Positions 54,039 through 63,018 are shown, numbered from the stretch's first letter. The stretch is DNA of 64,000 nt from Pseudomonadales bacterium (GCA_022827425.1 JAJDSZ010000075.1:1-64000); one strand, 5' to 3'. Notes: a model not told the origin generated them from the sequence alone. Translations and numbers: made by a program.

Positions 54039-56054
54039 ATGATCCCTGAACTGGGCCAGTTCTCGCTGATTCTGGCTTTTTGCCTCAGTATATTGCTCGG
54101 GACGCTGCCTCTTGCCGGGGCCGCCATGGGCAATGGTCTGTGGATGAGTCTTGGCCGGCCACTCAGCGCCGGCCTTTTCGTCTTTCTCGGCATCTGTCTT
54201 TTCATACTGGGTCATGCCTTCGTCACCGATGATTTCTCGGTGCGGGTCGTCGCCGCCCAGTCCAATTCCCTGCTGCCCATGCAATACAAGCTGACCGCGC
54301 TGTGGGGCGGCCACGAGGGCTCCTTCCTGCTGTGGACCTTCATGCTTTCCGGCTGGATTCTTGCCGTCAGCGTATTCAGCGGCAGCATGCCCCGGGAGTT
54401 CGTCGCCCGGGTGCTTGGCGTGCTCGGCCTGTTGTGCGCCAGCTATATCCTGTTCATGCTCGCTACTTCCAATCCCTTTGATCGCATGGCGCCGGTGCCG
54501 CCCGCCGATGGCGCGGACCTCAACAGCGCCCTGCAGGACATCGGCTTCATTCTGCATCCACCGACGCTGTACATGGGCTATGTGGGCTATTCGGTGGTAT
54601 TCGCCTTCGCCATAGCCGCCCTGCTCAGCGGCCGCCTCGATGCCGCCTGGGCGCGCTGGTCGCGGCCCTGGGCCAATGTCTCCTGGGCGATTCTGACCAT
54701 CGGCATCGCACTGGGAAGCTGGTGGGCCTATTACGAACTCGGCTGGGGCGGATGGTGGGCCTGGGACCCGGTGGAGAATCCGCCCCTGATCACCTGGCTG
54801 TTCGGCGCGGCATTGATTCATTCCCTGGCGGTCACCGAAAAGCGCCGCGTATTCAAGAGCTGGACGGTGCTGCTGGCCATTCTGGCCTTTGCCGGCAGCC
54901 TGCTCGGCACCTTCATTACCCGCTCGGGCCTGCTGACATCGGTGCACGCCTTCGCCAGCGACCCCTCCCGGGGCGTGTTCATTCTCGGCATTCTCGGCGT
55001 GTCCGTTGGCGGCGCCCTGCTGCTCTACGCCTTCCGCGCGCCGCTGATCAAGAGCGAATTCGGCTTTGGCTCGCTGTCCCGGGAAGTTTTCCTGCTGGCC
55101 AACAACATCATTCTGGTGGTGGCCGCGGCCTCGGTGTTTCTGGGCACGCTGTTTCCCATGTTTTATCAGGCGCTGACCGGCGATCTGATTTCCATTGGCC
55201 CGCCCTATTTCAATCTGATTTTCGTGCCCTTGATGATCGTGCTCGCGATGCTGCTCGGCATCGGGCCCATCAGCCGCTGGAAAAAGACTTCGGGCGGCTA
55301 CCTGAGGCGGCAACTCGGCAGGGTGGCGCTGGCGAGTCTGGCGCTTGGCGTGGCATTGCCCCTGATCGTGCTGCTTGAGATTTCACTGCCCGCCACCATC
55401 GCCGTGGCGCTGGCGCTGTGGATAACCCTTACCATCGGCCGGGACCTGCTGGTGAAAACCGTCAACAAGCCAGGCCGCTGGCAGGGCCTGCGTTCGCTTG
55501 CCTATGGCTATTACGGCATGCAGGGAGCCCATTTCGGCGTTGCCGTCATGCTTGTGGGCGTGGCCCTGACGAGCTGGTTCAGCACCGAAACCAGCGTGCT
55601 GCTGCGGCCGGGAGAAACCGTGGCCCTGGGCGAGTACGAGTTTCGCTTCGATGGCAGCGAACGCATCGCCGGTCCCAACTACCAGGCCGACCGGGCCGCG
55701 GTCCTCGTGACCCGGGACGGCGAGCCGGTGGCGGACCTCTATCCCGAGTTGCGGGTGTATCTCGCCAGCGGCGCGCCTTCCACCGAAATGGCCATTGACG
55801 CGGGATTGATGCGGGACCTGTTCGTCACACCGGGAGAGATACGCGACAACGGCGCCTGGACCATGACGGTGTATGTCAAGCCCTTTGTGCGTTGGATCTG
55901 GCTTGGCGCGATTATCATGTCCCTTGGCGCCACGCTGGCGGCGGCGGACCGCCGCTATCGCAAGCTGGCCAGAATGCGTCGGGAAGAAACTGTTGCCGTC
56001 GGCAGCGCAGGTGAGCGAGGCGGCCTGCAACCGGCGCCGGGAATCGGCTCTTGA
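54039..56054 (+). CDS. ccmF: cytochrome c heme lyase CcmF
   Basis: Large membrane subunit of the heme ligation complex, 671 residues with about 15 helices. The WWD motif WGGWWAWDPVENPPL and LWGGHEGSFLLWTF are intact. Starts directly after the ccmE stop; overlaps ccmG by 4 bp. Confidence 0.96.
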   Translation: MIPELGQFSLILAFCLSILLGTLPLAGAAMGNGLWMSLGRPLSAGLFVFLGICLFILGHAFVTDDFSVRVVAAQSNSLLPMQYKLTALWGGHEGSFLLWTFMLSGWILAVSVFSGSMPREFVARVLGVLGLLCASYILFMLATSNPFDRMAPVPPADGADLNSALQDIGFILHPPTLYMGYVGYSVVFAFAIAALLSGRLDAAWARWSRPWANVSWAILTIGIALGSWWAYYELGWGGWWAWDPVENPPLITWLFGAALIHSLAVTEKRRVFKSWTVLLAILAFAGSLLGTFITRSGLLTSVHAFASDPSRGVFILGILGVSVGGALLLYAFRAPLIKSEFGFGSLSREVFLLANNIILVVAAASVFLGTLFPMFYQALTGDLISIGPPYFNLIFVPLMIVLAMLLGIGPISRWKKTSGGYLRRQLGRVALASLALGVALPLIVLLEISLPATIAVALALWITLTIGRDLLVKTVNKPGRWQGLRSLAYGYYGMQGAHFGVAVMLVGVALTSWFSTETSVLLRPGETVALGEYEFRFDGSERIAGPNYQADRAAVLVTRDGEPVADLYPELRVYLASGAPSTEMAIDAGLMRDLFVTPGEIRDNGAWTMTVYVKPFVRWIWLGAIIMSLGATLAAADRRYRKLARMRREETVAVGSAGERGGLQPAPGIGS

Positions 56055-56602
56055 ACCCTCCGGCACAGAAGCGGATTTTCTTCATTCCCGCCGCGGCGTT
56101 TCTGCTGCTGGCGGTTTTCCTCTGGCGGGGGCTGTATCTCGACCCCACCGAGTTGCCTTCGGTCCTCATCGACAGGCCCATGCCGGAATTCGCCATGACT
56201 ACCGTGGAGGACCAGCCGGTGGGCAACGACGAACTGCCGGACCAGGTTTTCCTGCTCAATGTCTGGGGCAGTTACTGCCTGCCCTGCCTGGTGGAGCACC
56301 CCACCCTGATGCGGCTCTCGGAAGAAGGCGAATTCCCCGTGGTGGGGGTGAACTACAAGGACCGGAAGCAACTGGCGCTGGACTGGCTCGACCTCAATGG
56401 CAACCCCTTTGCTTACAGTATTCTGGACGAGGAAGGCCGCTTTGGCATTGATCTGGGTGTCTACGGCGCGCCGGAGACCTTTCTGGTGGACGGCGAGGGA
56501 GTGATTCGTTATCGCCATGTGGGTGTTCTCGATGAGTCGGTCTGGCGCGAGGTCTTCGAGCCGGCCATCGACGAATTGCGCGATCCTGGCCCCGGGCCCT
56601 GA
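56051..56602 (+). CDS. ccmG: thiol:disulfide interchange protein CcmG/DsbE
   Basis: Membrane-anchored thioredoxin-fold protein that keeps apocytochrome cysteines reduced. The active site is C76-L-P-C79 in NVWGSYCLPCLVEHP; the usual Trp before the first Cys is Tyr here. YGAPETFLVDGEGVIRYRHVG is the family C-terminal stretch. 183 residues. Confidence 0.94.
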   Translation: MNPPAQKRIFFIPAAAFLLLAVFLWRGLYLDPTELPSVLIDRPMPEFAMTTVEDQPVGNDELPDQVFLLNVWGSYCLPCLVEHPTLMRLSEEGEFPVVGVNYKDRKQLALDWLDLNGNPFAYSILDEEGRFGIDLGVYGAPETFLVDGEGVIRYRHVGVLDESVWREVFEPAIDELRDPGPGP

Positions 56603-56630
56603 GCGGCCCGGTCCTTGCGCCCGGACTGAC

Positions 56631-57104
56631 ATGACTTTCCCGCGAATCCTGCTGCTGCCCTTCCTTTTGTTGCTTGTGGCGCCGGCTGGCCTTGCCCAGG
56701 TGGATGCCTTTGCCTTCGAGAACGACGAACAGCGGCAGCGCTTCCGCCGCCTGTCCAATGAATTCCGCTGCCCCATGTGCCAGAACGCCAATCTCACCGG
56801 CTCCACCGGCGGCGTTGCGGAAGACCTGCGCCGGGAAATCCACCGCATGATCCTGGCGGGCAATACCGATACCGAAATCGAGCAGTTCATGTTCGAGCGT
56901 TACGGCGACTTCATTTTTTATCGTCCTCGCCTGCGGCCCGACACCGTGCTGCTCTGGTTCGGGCCTGTGCTCTTTCTGCTGCTCGGGGCCTGGATGGGCT
57001 GGCGCATCCTGCGGCGAGCGGACAACCGGGAGAAGCAGACGCCCGCGGCGGATCTCGACACCGGCGAGCGGGAAAAGCTGCGGCGGTTGCTCGATAATGA
57101 ATGA
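56631..57104 (+). CDS. ccmH: cytochrome c-type biogenesis protein CcmH
   Basis: Thiol reductant of the maturation pathway. A signal peptide precedes FRCPMCQNANLTGS with redox cysteines C47 and C50 (usually LRCLVCQNQ), and a C-terminal membrane helix follows. 157 residues, the short CycL form without the TPR domain. ATG at 56631; overlaps ccmI by 8 bp. Confidence 0.94.
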   Translation: MTFPRILLLPFLLLLVAPAGLAQVDAFAFENDEQRQRFRRLSNEFRCPMCQNANLTGSTGGVAEDLRREIHRMILAGNTDTEIEQFMFERYGDFIFYRPRLRPDTVLLWFGPVLFLLLGAWMGWRILRRADNREKQTPAADLDTGEREKLRRLLDNE

Positions 57105-58335
57105 ATTCACCGTCGCGTTCTGGCTGGTATGCCTGGCGCTTTTGGCATTGGCGGCAAGTTTTATCGCCGTGCCCATATGGCGCGCCCGGCGCGGCGCATG
57201 GAAAGTTTACGAAACAGCCCGCATCCAGGCCAATGTCGCGCTTTTCCGGGAGCGCAAGCACGAACTGGAGATGGAATTTGCCGCCGGCGAGTTCGACCGG
57301 GAACAATTCGACACCTTGCTGCTCGAATTGCAGACCAGCCTGCTCACCGATGTGAATGAGGAGGAACCCAAGGCGGGCGCTGCGGCGGAAGCCTTCTCCT
57401 GGCGCGCTCCGGCGGTCCTCGCGCCCCTGATACTGATGGCGCTGCTGCCGCTGGCGGCCGGGCTGATGTACCGGCAATGGGGCCAACTCGACGATGTGGA
57501 ACTGATGGACCAGTTCCAGCGCAGCGTGGCGGCGAGCGGCGATCCGGAAGCGGCCGGCGAACTTGCGCTCAGTCTCGGGCAGGCGGTGCGGGATGATCCC
57601 GACCGCCCCTGGGCCTGGTATTTCCTCGGCGAAAACCTGTCCACCCTGGGCATGTTCGACGTGGCCAATTCGGCCTTTCGCCAGGCCGCCGGACAAATGA
57701 TCGAAGACGAGGAAAAGGCCCTGGCGCTCGGCCGGGTCGCGCTTACCGCCTATATCCTCGCGCAGTTCGAGATTACTCCCGAAGTGCGGGGCATCATCGA
57801 CGAAACCCTGGCGCTCAATCCCGATGAGCCCAATATTCTGCAACTGCTTGCCGGCGAGGCGGAGGAAAACGGCGATTTCGATGCCGCCATCGGCTACTGG
57901 CGCCGCCTCTCGCAACTGAATCCCGATTCCCCGGCCGCCCGGGAAAACATCGCCAACCTGCAAAGGCTGCGCGATGGCGGGGAGGCCGCCGGCCCGGCCA
58001 TTGAAGTCGCCGTCGCCATCGCCGAAGAACTGCAGCTCGACTCGCAACTTCGGGTATTTGTCGCCGCCCGCAATGCCGAAGTCGAAGGCATGCCGCCCCT
58101 GGCGGTGGCCGACCTCAGGGTGGCCGACTTGCCCGCCCGCATCCGCCTCGACGACAGCATGGCGGTGGGCCCTTTCAACCTGTCCTCCGCCAATAGGGTT
58201 TTTGTCAGCGTGCTGGTATCACAATCCGGCTCGGCCAATCGCGGCGCCGGCGATTTTTTTGTCGAATCCGAACCCTTCTCCGTGGCAAACCCGCCGTCCC
58301 CGCTGGAACTGGAAGTGTCCGATCTCGTTCCCTGA
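57097..58335 (+). CDS. ccmI: cytochrome c-type biogenesis protein CcmI
   Basis: Apocytochrome chaperone with two N-terminal membrane helices (about residues 6-27 and 105-125) and a periplasmic TPR region (about residues 140-290: PWAWYFLGENLSTLGMFDVANSAFRQA, NPDEPNILQLLAGEAEENGDFDAAI). The last ~110 residues form the extra beta domain of long CcmI proteins. 412 residues. Last gene of the ccm cluster. Confidence 0.92.
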   Translation: MNEFTVAFWLVCLALLALAASFIAVPIWRARRGAWKVYETARIQANVALFRERKHELEMEFAAGEFDREQFDTLLLELQTSLLTDVNEEEPKAGAAAEAFSWRAPAVLAPLILMALLPLAAGLMYRQWGQLDDVELMDQFQRSVAASGDPEAAGELALSLGQAVRDDPDRPWAWYFLGENLSTLGMFDVANSAFRQAAGQMIEDEEKALALGRVALTAYILAQFEITPEVRGIIDETLALNPDEPNILQLLAGEAEENGDFDAAIGYWRRLSQLNPDSPAARENIANLQRLRDGGEAAGPAIEVAVAIAEELQLDSQLRVFVAARNAEVEGMPPLAVADLRVADLPARIRLDDSMAVGPFNLSSANRVFVSVLVSQSGSANRGAGDFFVESEPFSVANPPSPLELEVSDLVP

Positions 58336-58364
58336 GCGCGATTGCCGCCGCCTGTCTGTGCCCA

Positions 58365-58982
58365 ATGGAACAGTTTCTCACCATAGCCATGGCCCATCTG
58401 CTGGCAGTCGCCTCGCCGGGGCCGGATTTTGCCGTGGTGTTCAAGCAGAGTGTGAATGGCGGAACCAGGGCGGGGCTTTGGACCAGCGCCGGCGTGGGCT
58501 CCGGCATTTTTCTGCATGTCGCCTATTGCGTGCTCGGCGTGGCCTTGCTGCTGGCCCGGGTGGATTGGCTGTTCGCCCTGGTGAAATGGATTGCCGCGGC
58601 CTATCTCGCCTGGCTCGGCGCCCAGGCCTTGCGCAACGCCTGGCAGGCCGGCGCCGCGGCAGAGGCCGGCGTTTCCAGCGCGGTTCTCGCCCCGCAGCGG
58701 GCTTTCGCCACGGGTTTTCTCACCAATGGGCTCAATCCAAAAGCCACCTTGTTCTTTCTGGCCTTGTGGACCGTGGTCATCAGCCCGGAAACGCCGCTGC
58801 AAGTGCAGATTTTCTACGGCGTCTATCTGGCCCTGGCAACTTTCGCCTGGTTCGCCCTGCTTTCCCGGCTGCTTGGCCGGCAGGCCGTGCGCGGTTTTCT
58901 GCTTCGCGCCGGCCGCTGGTTCGAAGCCGGCATGGGCGCCGTGCTGCTCCTGCTCGCGGCCCAGATCGTCCTGATCGGCTGA
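58365..58982 (+). CDS. LysE/RhtB-family amino acid exporter
   Basis: 205-residue membrane protein with six predicted helices. The N-terminal VASPGPDFAVVFKQSVNGGTRAGLWTSAGVGSG is the LysE/RhtB signature, followed by WIAAAYLAWLGAQALR and FLTNGLNPKATLFFLALW. Members export lysine, threonine or homoserine lactones; the substrate is not evident. The gene lies 29 bp after ccmI. Confidence 0.93.
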   Translation: MEQFLTIAMAHLLAVASPGPDFAVVFKQSVNGGTRAGLWTSAGVGSGIFLHVAYCVLGVALLLARVDWLFALVKWIAAAYLAWLGAQALRNAWQAGAAAEAGVSSAVLAPQRAFATGFLTNGLNPKATLFFLALWTVVISPETPLQVQIFYGVYLALATFAWFALLSRLLGRQAVRGFLLRAGRWFEAGMGAVLLLLAAQIVLIG

Positions 58983-59031
58983 ATTACCGCAGGCTCCCAC
59001 CCCTTCTTGGCGCGGCAAAACATCCCGCCTG

Positions 59032-59108
59032 GTCATTCTGCGTGGAGCGAAGCGCAGCTGCGGAATCTCATGCAGCACCCTGATTCTCCGACTGCGCGCA
59101 GAATGACC
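59032..59108. repeat. REP-like repeat, copy 6
   Basis: GTCATTCTGCGTGGAGCGAAG head and CGCGCAGAATGAC tail with inner arms GCGGAATCTC and GATTCTCCGA. It lies at the left border of the scar region and just ahead of the symporter fragment. Confidence 0.6.
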
Positions 59109-59130
59109 GGAAGCCACCGCGCAACAGATC

Positions 59131-59463
59131 GTGACCACCGACCGGCTCGCCATCGGGGTGGTGATCGTGCTTGGCCTGCTCTGGGTTCCCGTGATGCCGG
59201 CGATATCCGAGGGAGGACTGTACCAGTATCTGCAAAATGTGCAGAGCTATCTGGCGCCGCCGATCACGGCGGTATTCCTGCTGGGCATCTTCAGTTCCCG
59301 GGTCAACGCCCGGGGCGCGCTTTGGGGAATGGCCGCGGGATTCGTCCTCGGCATGACCAAACTCGGCTCCCAGGCAATCTTCGGCAGCGGCAAGATCGAG
59401 AATCCGGCCCTGCTTGCGGCCATCGCCGATTTCAATTTCCTCTACTTCTCCTTCTGGATTTGA
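59131..59463 (+). pseudogene. C-terminal fragment of a sodium/solute symporter
   Basis: About 110 codons starting at a GTG read as the last helices of an SSS-family (SGLT-like) symporter: LYQYLQNVQSYLAPPITAVFLLGIFSSRVNARGALWGMAAGF. The family has ~500 residues or more and the upstream part is missing; a REP repeat takes its place. The frame runs into the AAA fragment on the other strand. A dead remnant, probably truncated by deletion. Confidence 0.75.
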
Positions 59464-60050
59464 GTGGATTCATTGCTTCATCAAGTGGTATTTGGCCAAT
59501 TTTCTCGCCGCCCTTATGCACTTGGAGAAAACCACGCGACTTTCTCAGCCAATGATCGGGATCGGTAACCTCACCACGTTCAAGAAAGGAGACTTGGGAT
59601 ATATCACCCAATTCAGCGAGTTGTGGTTTTCCCGCCAGTACTACAATGGCTGGACCGCCCCGGCCCCGGATTGTAAGTACTTCGTTCAACAATTCACGGC
59701 ATGCGGAAGGCGCCATCAGGTGCGCTTCGTCGATCAGGAGAATCAGCGGGCTCGATTTGCACTTGGCCACCAGGCCCTTGCGAACTTCGTTTCTGGAAAT
59801 TTCGCCCCGCTGCCATTTGGCCTGCATCCCGCGCCAATCCAGTCCCCATTCACTCGGTTTCAGCGCCTCCCACAGGGATTGACCCAATAGGCCGATCAGT
59901 TCCCTGCGAGCGTCTTCGGCACTCTTCAGGTCGGTTTTGGAGTTCCGGAGCGATCAATCCCATTTGCTGGAGCAGCAGGCGAGCCGACCGCGAGACCACT
60001 CCGGCGGACTCTTGTAATCTGTCCTTGCAGTTTCCTGCGTTCGTGTACAT
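59432..60050 (-). pseudogene. AAA-type ATPase remnant with frameshift
   Basis: The lower part (to 59887 and beyond) encodes KSSPLILLIDEAHLMAP (Walker B) and AIVVLAGKPQLAELGD (sensor 1 style), typical of AAA_16/AAA_22 ATPases. There is no Walker A. Upstream, a second frame carries LQESAGVVSRSARLLLQQMG and IAPELQN; removing one C near 59940 would join it to DLKSAEDARRELIGLLGQ. The C-terminal part after FLERGE has no family pattern. The remnant adjoins the cas9 fragment on the same strand. Confidence 0.6.
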
Positions 60051-60309
60051 GCTGCGGAAACAGCCCGGCGCGCGTCAGTTCACTTAGCACGAATTGCTGC
60101 CGCTGCTTGAAGCGGTCCCTGCGTCTTCGCGCAGAACGCTTCTCTCTGCGAGTAGCCGCCAATGTGGCCAGGGATTGGGCGTGCCGTCCTTCCGCAAATA
60201 TTCGCGACCCGGCGGACTCGATGGCGCAAGGTTCACCGTTTCCGTCAAGCTGGAGAACGCTCCAGCCAAGGGAGTTGGTCCCCACATCAAGGCCTAGTCG
60301 ATACTTCAT
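59926..60309 (-). pseudogene. cas9: cas9 N-terminal remnant (RuvC-I and bridge helix only)
   Basis: The 127-residue frame begins MKYRLGLDVGTNSLGWSVLQ, the RuvC-I motif of Cas9 with the catalytic Asp at residue 8. GSRIFAEGRHAQSLATLA and the Arg-rich bridge helix TRREKRSARRRRDRFKQRQQ (residues 54-72) follow, then LTRAGLFPQHVHERRKLQ, which fits the start of the REC lobe. Homology ends near residue 95; the next residues are out-of-register sequence of the AAA remnant. Cas9 proteins have ~1,000 or more residues, so RuvC-II/III, HNH and PAM domains are all missing. No cas1, cas2, array or clear tracrRNA is seen around it. Confidence 0.85.
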
Positions 60310-60428
60310 GCTGCTTTGCGTACTCCGGCACTGCTGATAGTCAGAACTCATGATAGCCGCAAATCGATTCCGTTTTCGTGCTTGTTACAGACTTGCGTGA
60401 CGGTCTGTCCCTTGGAACATGGGTAGTG

Positions 60429-60453
60429 ATACTTGACTGATTTGCTTGGTTAT
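60429..60453 (+). promoter_or_regulatory. IscR type 1 binding site upstream of iscR
   Basis: The 25 bp from ATACTTGACT at 60429 to TTGGTTAT at 60453 match the E. coli type 1 IscR consensus (bound by [2Fe-2S] IscR) at most positions, with the left half site perfect. It overlaps the -35 box of the promoter below, as expected for autorepression. Confidence 0.6.
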
Positions 60454-60461
60454 TGAATAAT
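60433..60461 (+). promoter_or_regulatory. isc operon promoter
   Basis: TTGACT (60433-60438) and AATAAT (60456-60461) are separated by 17 bp and lie 33 bp before the iscR start. The -35 box is inside the IscR site. Confidence 0.65.
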
Positions 60462-60494
60462 CGTCCCCATGTATGGTTTACGGCGGGTTTTGTA

Positions 60495-61013
60495 GTGCAA
60501 TTGACGACCAAAGGCAGATATGCGGTGACCGCGATACTGGATCTTGCGCTGCATGGCGGCGAAGGTCCGGTGAGTCTGGCTGATATTTCCGGGCGGCAGG
60601 ACATTTCCCTGCCGTATCTTGAGCAGTTGTTCGGCAAGTTGCGCCGGGCGGGGGTTGTCAACAGCGTGCGCGGCCCGGGCGGCGGTTATGGGCTGGCCCG
60701 GGATGCATCGGCGATCTTTGTCGCCGAGATCATCGACGCGGTGGATGAATCGGTGGACACCACCCGCTGCCAGGGCGCCGGCGACTGTCAGGGGGGCGAA
60801 ACCTGTTTGACGCATTCCTTCTGGGAGGACCTGAGCGAACAGATTCTCGGTTTCCTTCAGGGCGTCAGTCTCGCCGATCTCATTGCCCGCCGCGAGGTGC
60901 GCCGCATCGCCGGTGAGCAGGACCGGAAACAGCACGGCAAGGCGCCCCGGATACCCCTGGCGATGACCGGCGCCGGACTGGATGAAACACGAATTTCGGC
61001 TGGCGCACCATAG
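60495..61013 (+). CDS. iscR: Fe-S cluster regulator IscR
   Basis: Rrf2-family repressor that senses Fe-S status and represses its own operon when holding a [2Fe-2S] cluster. [19 protein letters not shown] starts a winged helix; [31 protein letters not shown] is the recognition region. Cluster ligands C92, C98 and C104 occupy the E. coli positions. The GTG at 60495 is chosen because it begins the family N terminus; the frame is open from 60453. 172 residues. Confidence 0.96.
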   Translation: MQLTTKGRYAVTAILDLALHGGEGPVSLADISGRQDISLPYLEQLFGKLRRAGVVNSVRGPGGGYGLARDASAIFVAEIIDAVDESVDTTRCQGAGDCQGGETCLTHSFWEDLSEQILGFLQGVSLADLIARREVRRIAGEQDRKQHGKAPRIPLAMTGAGLDETRISAGAP

Positions 61014-61034
61014 CTGGCCTTCATGGAGCAAAGC

Positions 61035-62249
61035 ATGCAATATCCCATTTATCTCGATTACGCGGCAACCACGCCGGTGGACCCGAGAGTCGCCTCGGCC
61101 ATGGCGGAATGCCTCACCATTGAAGCGAATTTCGGCAATCCCGCCTCGCGTTCCCATCAGTTCGGCTGGAAAGCCGAGGAGGCCGTGGAAAACGCCCGCC
61201 GCAATGTGGCCGACCTGGTGAACTGCGATCCCCGGGAGATCGTCTGGACCTCGGGCGCAACCGAGGCCGACAATCTGGCATTGAAAGGCGCCGCCCATTT
61301 CTATCGCCGCAAGGGCAGGCACATCGTCACTTCCAGGATCGAACACAAGGCCGTGCTCGACAGTTGCCGCCAGCTTGAACGCGAAGGCTATGAAGTGACC
61401 TATCTCGATCCGGACAGCAACGGCCTGATTTCCCCGCAAGCCGTGGAGCAGGCCCTGCGTCCCGACACCATTCTCGTCTCGCTGATGCACGTCAACAACG
61501 AGATCGGCGTGATCAACGATATTGAAGCCATCGGCGAAGTCACCCGCCGCCGCAAGGTGGTCTTTCATGTGGACGCCGCCCAGAGCGCCGGCAAGCTGGA
61601 AATCGACCTGGAGCGGATGCAGGTGGACCTGATGTCCTTTACCGCCCATAAAATCTACGGCCCCAAGGGAATTGGCGCGCTGTACGTGCGCCGCAAGCCC
61701 CGGGTCCGCATCGAACCCCAGATTCACGGTGGCGGACACGAGCGCGGCATGCGTTCGGGCACCCTGGCGACCCACCAGATCGTCGGCATGGGCGAGGCCT
61801 ATCGCATCGCCAGGGAGGAAATGCATGAAGAGGCCCGCCGCACCCTCGCCCTGCGGGAACAACTGCTGCGGGGGCTTGAAGACGTGGAGGAAGTCTACGT
61901 CAATGGCGACCTGACCCGCCGGGCGCCGGGCAACCTCAATATCAGCTTCAATTTTGTGGAAGGCGAATCCCTGATGATGGCCCTGCGGGAGCTCGCGCTG
62001 TCTTCGGGTTCCGCCTGCACCTCGGCCAGCCTCGAGCCCTCCTATGTGCTGCGGGCGCTTGGCCGCAACGACGAACTCGCCCACAGTTCGCTGCGAATTT
62101 CCATCGGCCGTTTCACCACTGCCGAAGATATCGATTACGCGATCGAGCGTATCCGCCATGCCGTCGCCAAGCTGCGGGAGCTTTCCCCGCTCTGGGACAT
62201 GTACAAGGACGGCGTGGACCTCGATCAGGTTCAATGGGCTGCGCACTAG
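61035..62249 (+). CDS. iscS: cysteine desulfurase IscS
   Basis: PLP enzyme that releases sulfur from cysteine for Fe-S assembly and tRNA thiolation. The PLP lysine is K206 in [11 protein letters not shown] and the persulfide cysteine C328 in [10 protein letters not shown], both at E. coli numbering. ATG at 61035 with GGAG 6 nt upstream gives 404 residues, equal to E. coli; the ATG at 61023 adds four residues. Confidence 0.97.
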   Translation: MQYPIYLDYAATTPVDPRVASAMAECLTIEANFGNPASRSHQFGWKAEEAVENARRNVADLVNCDPREIVWTSGATEADNLALKGAAHFYRRKGRHIVTSRIEHKAVLDSCRQLEREGYEVTYLDPDSNGLISPQAVEQALRPDTILVSLMHVNNEIGVINDIEAIGEVTRRRKVVFHVDAAQSAGKLEIDLERMQVDLMSFTAHKIYGPKGIGALYVRRKPRVRIEPQIHGGGHERGMRSGTLATHQIVGMGEAYRIAREEMHEEARRTLALREQLLRGLEDVEEVYVNGDLTRRAPGNLNISFNFVEGESLMMALRELALSSGSACTSASLEPSYVLRALGRNDELAHSSLRISIGRFTTAEDIDYAIERIRHAVAKLRELSPLWDMYKDGVDLDQVQWAAH

Positions 62250-62271
62250 GGCGCAGGGGAGCAAAAGCAAG

Positions 62272-62661
62272 ATGGCATATTCAGAGAAGGTGCTCGACCA
62301 CTACGAAAACCCGCGCAACGTGGGCCGTCTCGATGACGACGACGCCAATGTGGGAACCGGCATGGTGGGCGCCCCGGCCTGCGGCGATGTCATGCGCCTG
62401 CAGATCAGGGTCGATGGCGATGGCGTGATCGAGGACGCCAAGTTCAAGACCTATGGCTGCGGTTCGGCCATCGCGTCGAGTTCGCTGCTGACCGAGTGGG
62501 TCAAGGGCAGGTCGCTCGATGACGCCACTCGGATCCGCAACAAGGACATCGCCGACGAACTCGGCCTGCCGCCGGTGAAGATCCACTGTTCGGTGCTCGC
62601 CGAGGACGCCATCAAGGCGGCCATTGCCGATGTGCGCAAGAAGCAGGAACAGGCGGAATAA
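62272..62661 (+). CDS. iscU: Fe-S cluster scaffold IscU
   Basis: Scaffold on which [2Fe-2S] clusters are built. Ligands are in [20 protein letters not shown] and [16 protein letters not shown], the HscA recognition motif, is intact. 129 residues. The start ATG at 62272 lies 22 bp after iscS. Confidence 0.97.
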   Translation: MAYSEKVLDHYENPRNVGRLDDDDANVGTGMVGAPACGDVMRLQIRVDGDGVIEDAKFKTYGCGSAIASSSLLTEWVKGRSLDDATRIRNKDIADELGLPPVKIHCSVLAEDAIKAAIADVRKKQEQAE

Positions 62662-62668
62662 AAAAACC

Positions 62669-62992
62669 ATGGCCATTTCCATCACCGAAACCGCCGCGAG
62701 CCACGTCGCCAGGCAGCTTGCCGAGCGCGGCCGCGGCCTCGGCATTCGCGTGGGCATTACCACCACCGGCTGCTCGGGCATGGCCTATGTGCTTGAATAC
62801 GCCGACCAGCTCCAGGAAGGCGATCAGGTATTCGAGGCCCACGGCGTCAAGATCGTGGTGGACCCGAAGAGCCTCGTCTATATCGACGGCACTGAAATGG
62901 ACTTTGTCAAGCAAGGACTTAACGAAGGTTTCGAGTTTCGCAATCCCAATGTGAAAGGCGAGTGCGGCTGCGGCGAAAGCTTCAGCGTCTGA
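62669..62992 (+). CDS. iscA: Fe-S assembly protein IscA
   Basis: A-type carrier, 107 residues, with the three cysteines in TTGCSGMAY and [12 protein letters not shown] at 62669 gives the usual MAISITETA start. 7 bp after iscU. Confidence 0.96.
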   Translation: MAISITETAASHVARQLAERGRGLGIRVGITTTGCSGMAYVLEYADQLQEGDQVFEAHGVKIVVDPKSLVYIDGTEMDFVKQGLNEGFEFRNPNVKGECGCGESFSV

Positions 62993-63018
62993 GCCCGCCG
63001 CCGGATTGAGGCTTTGCC

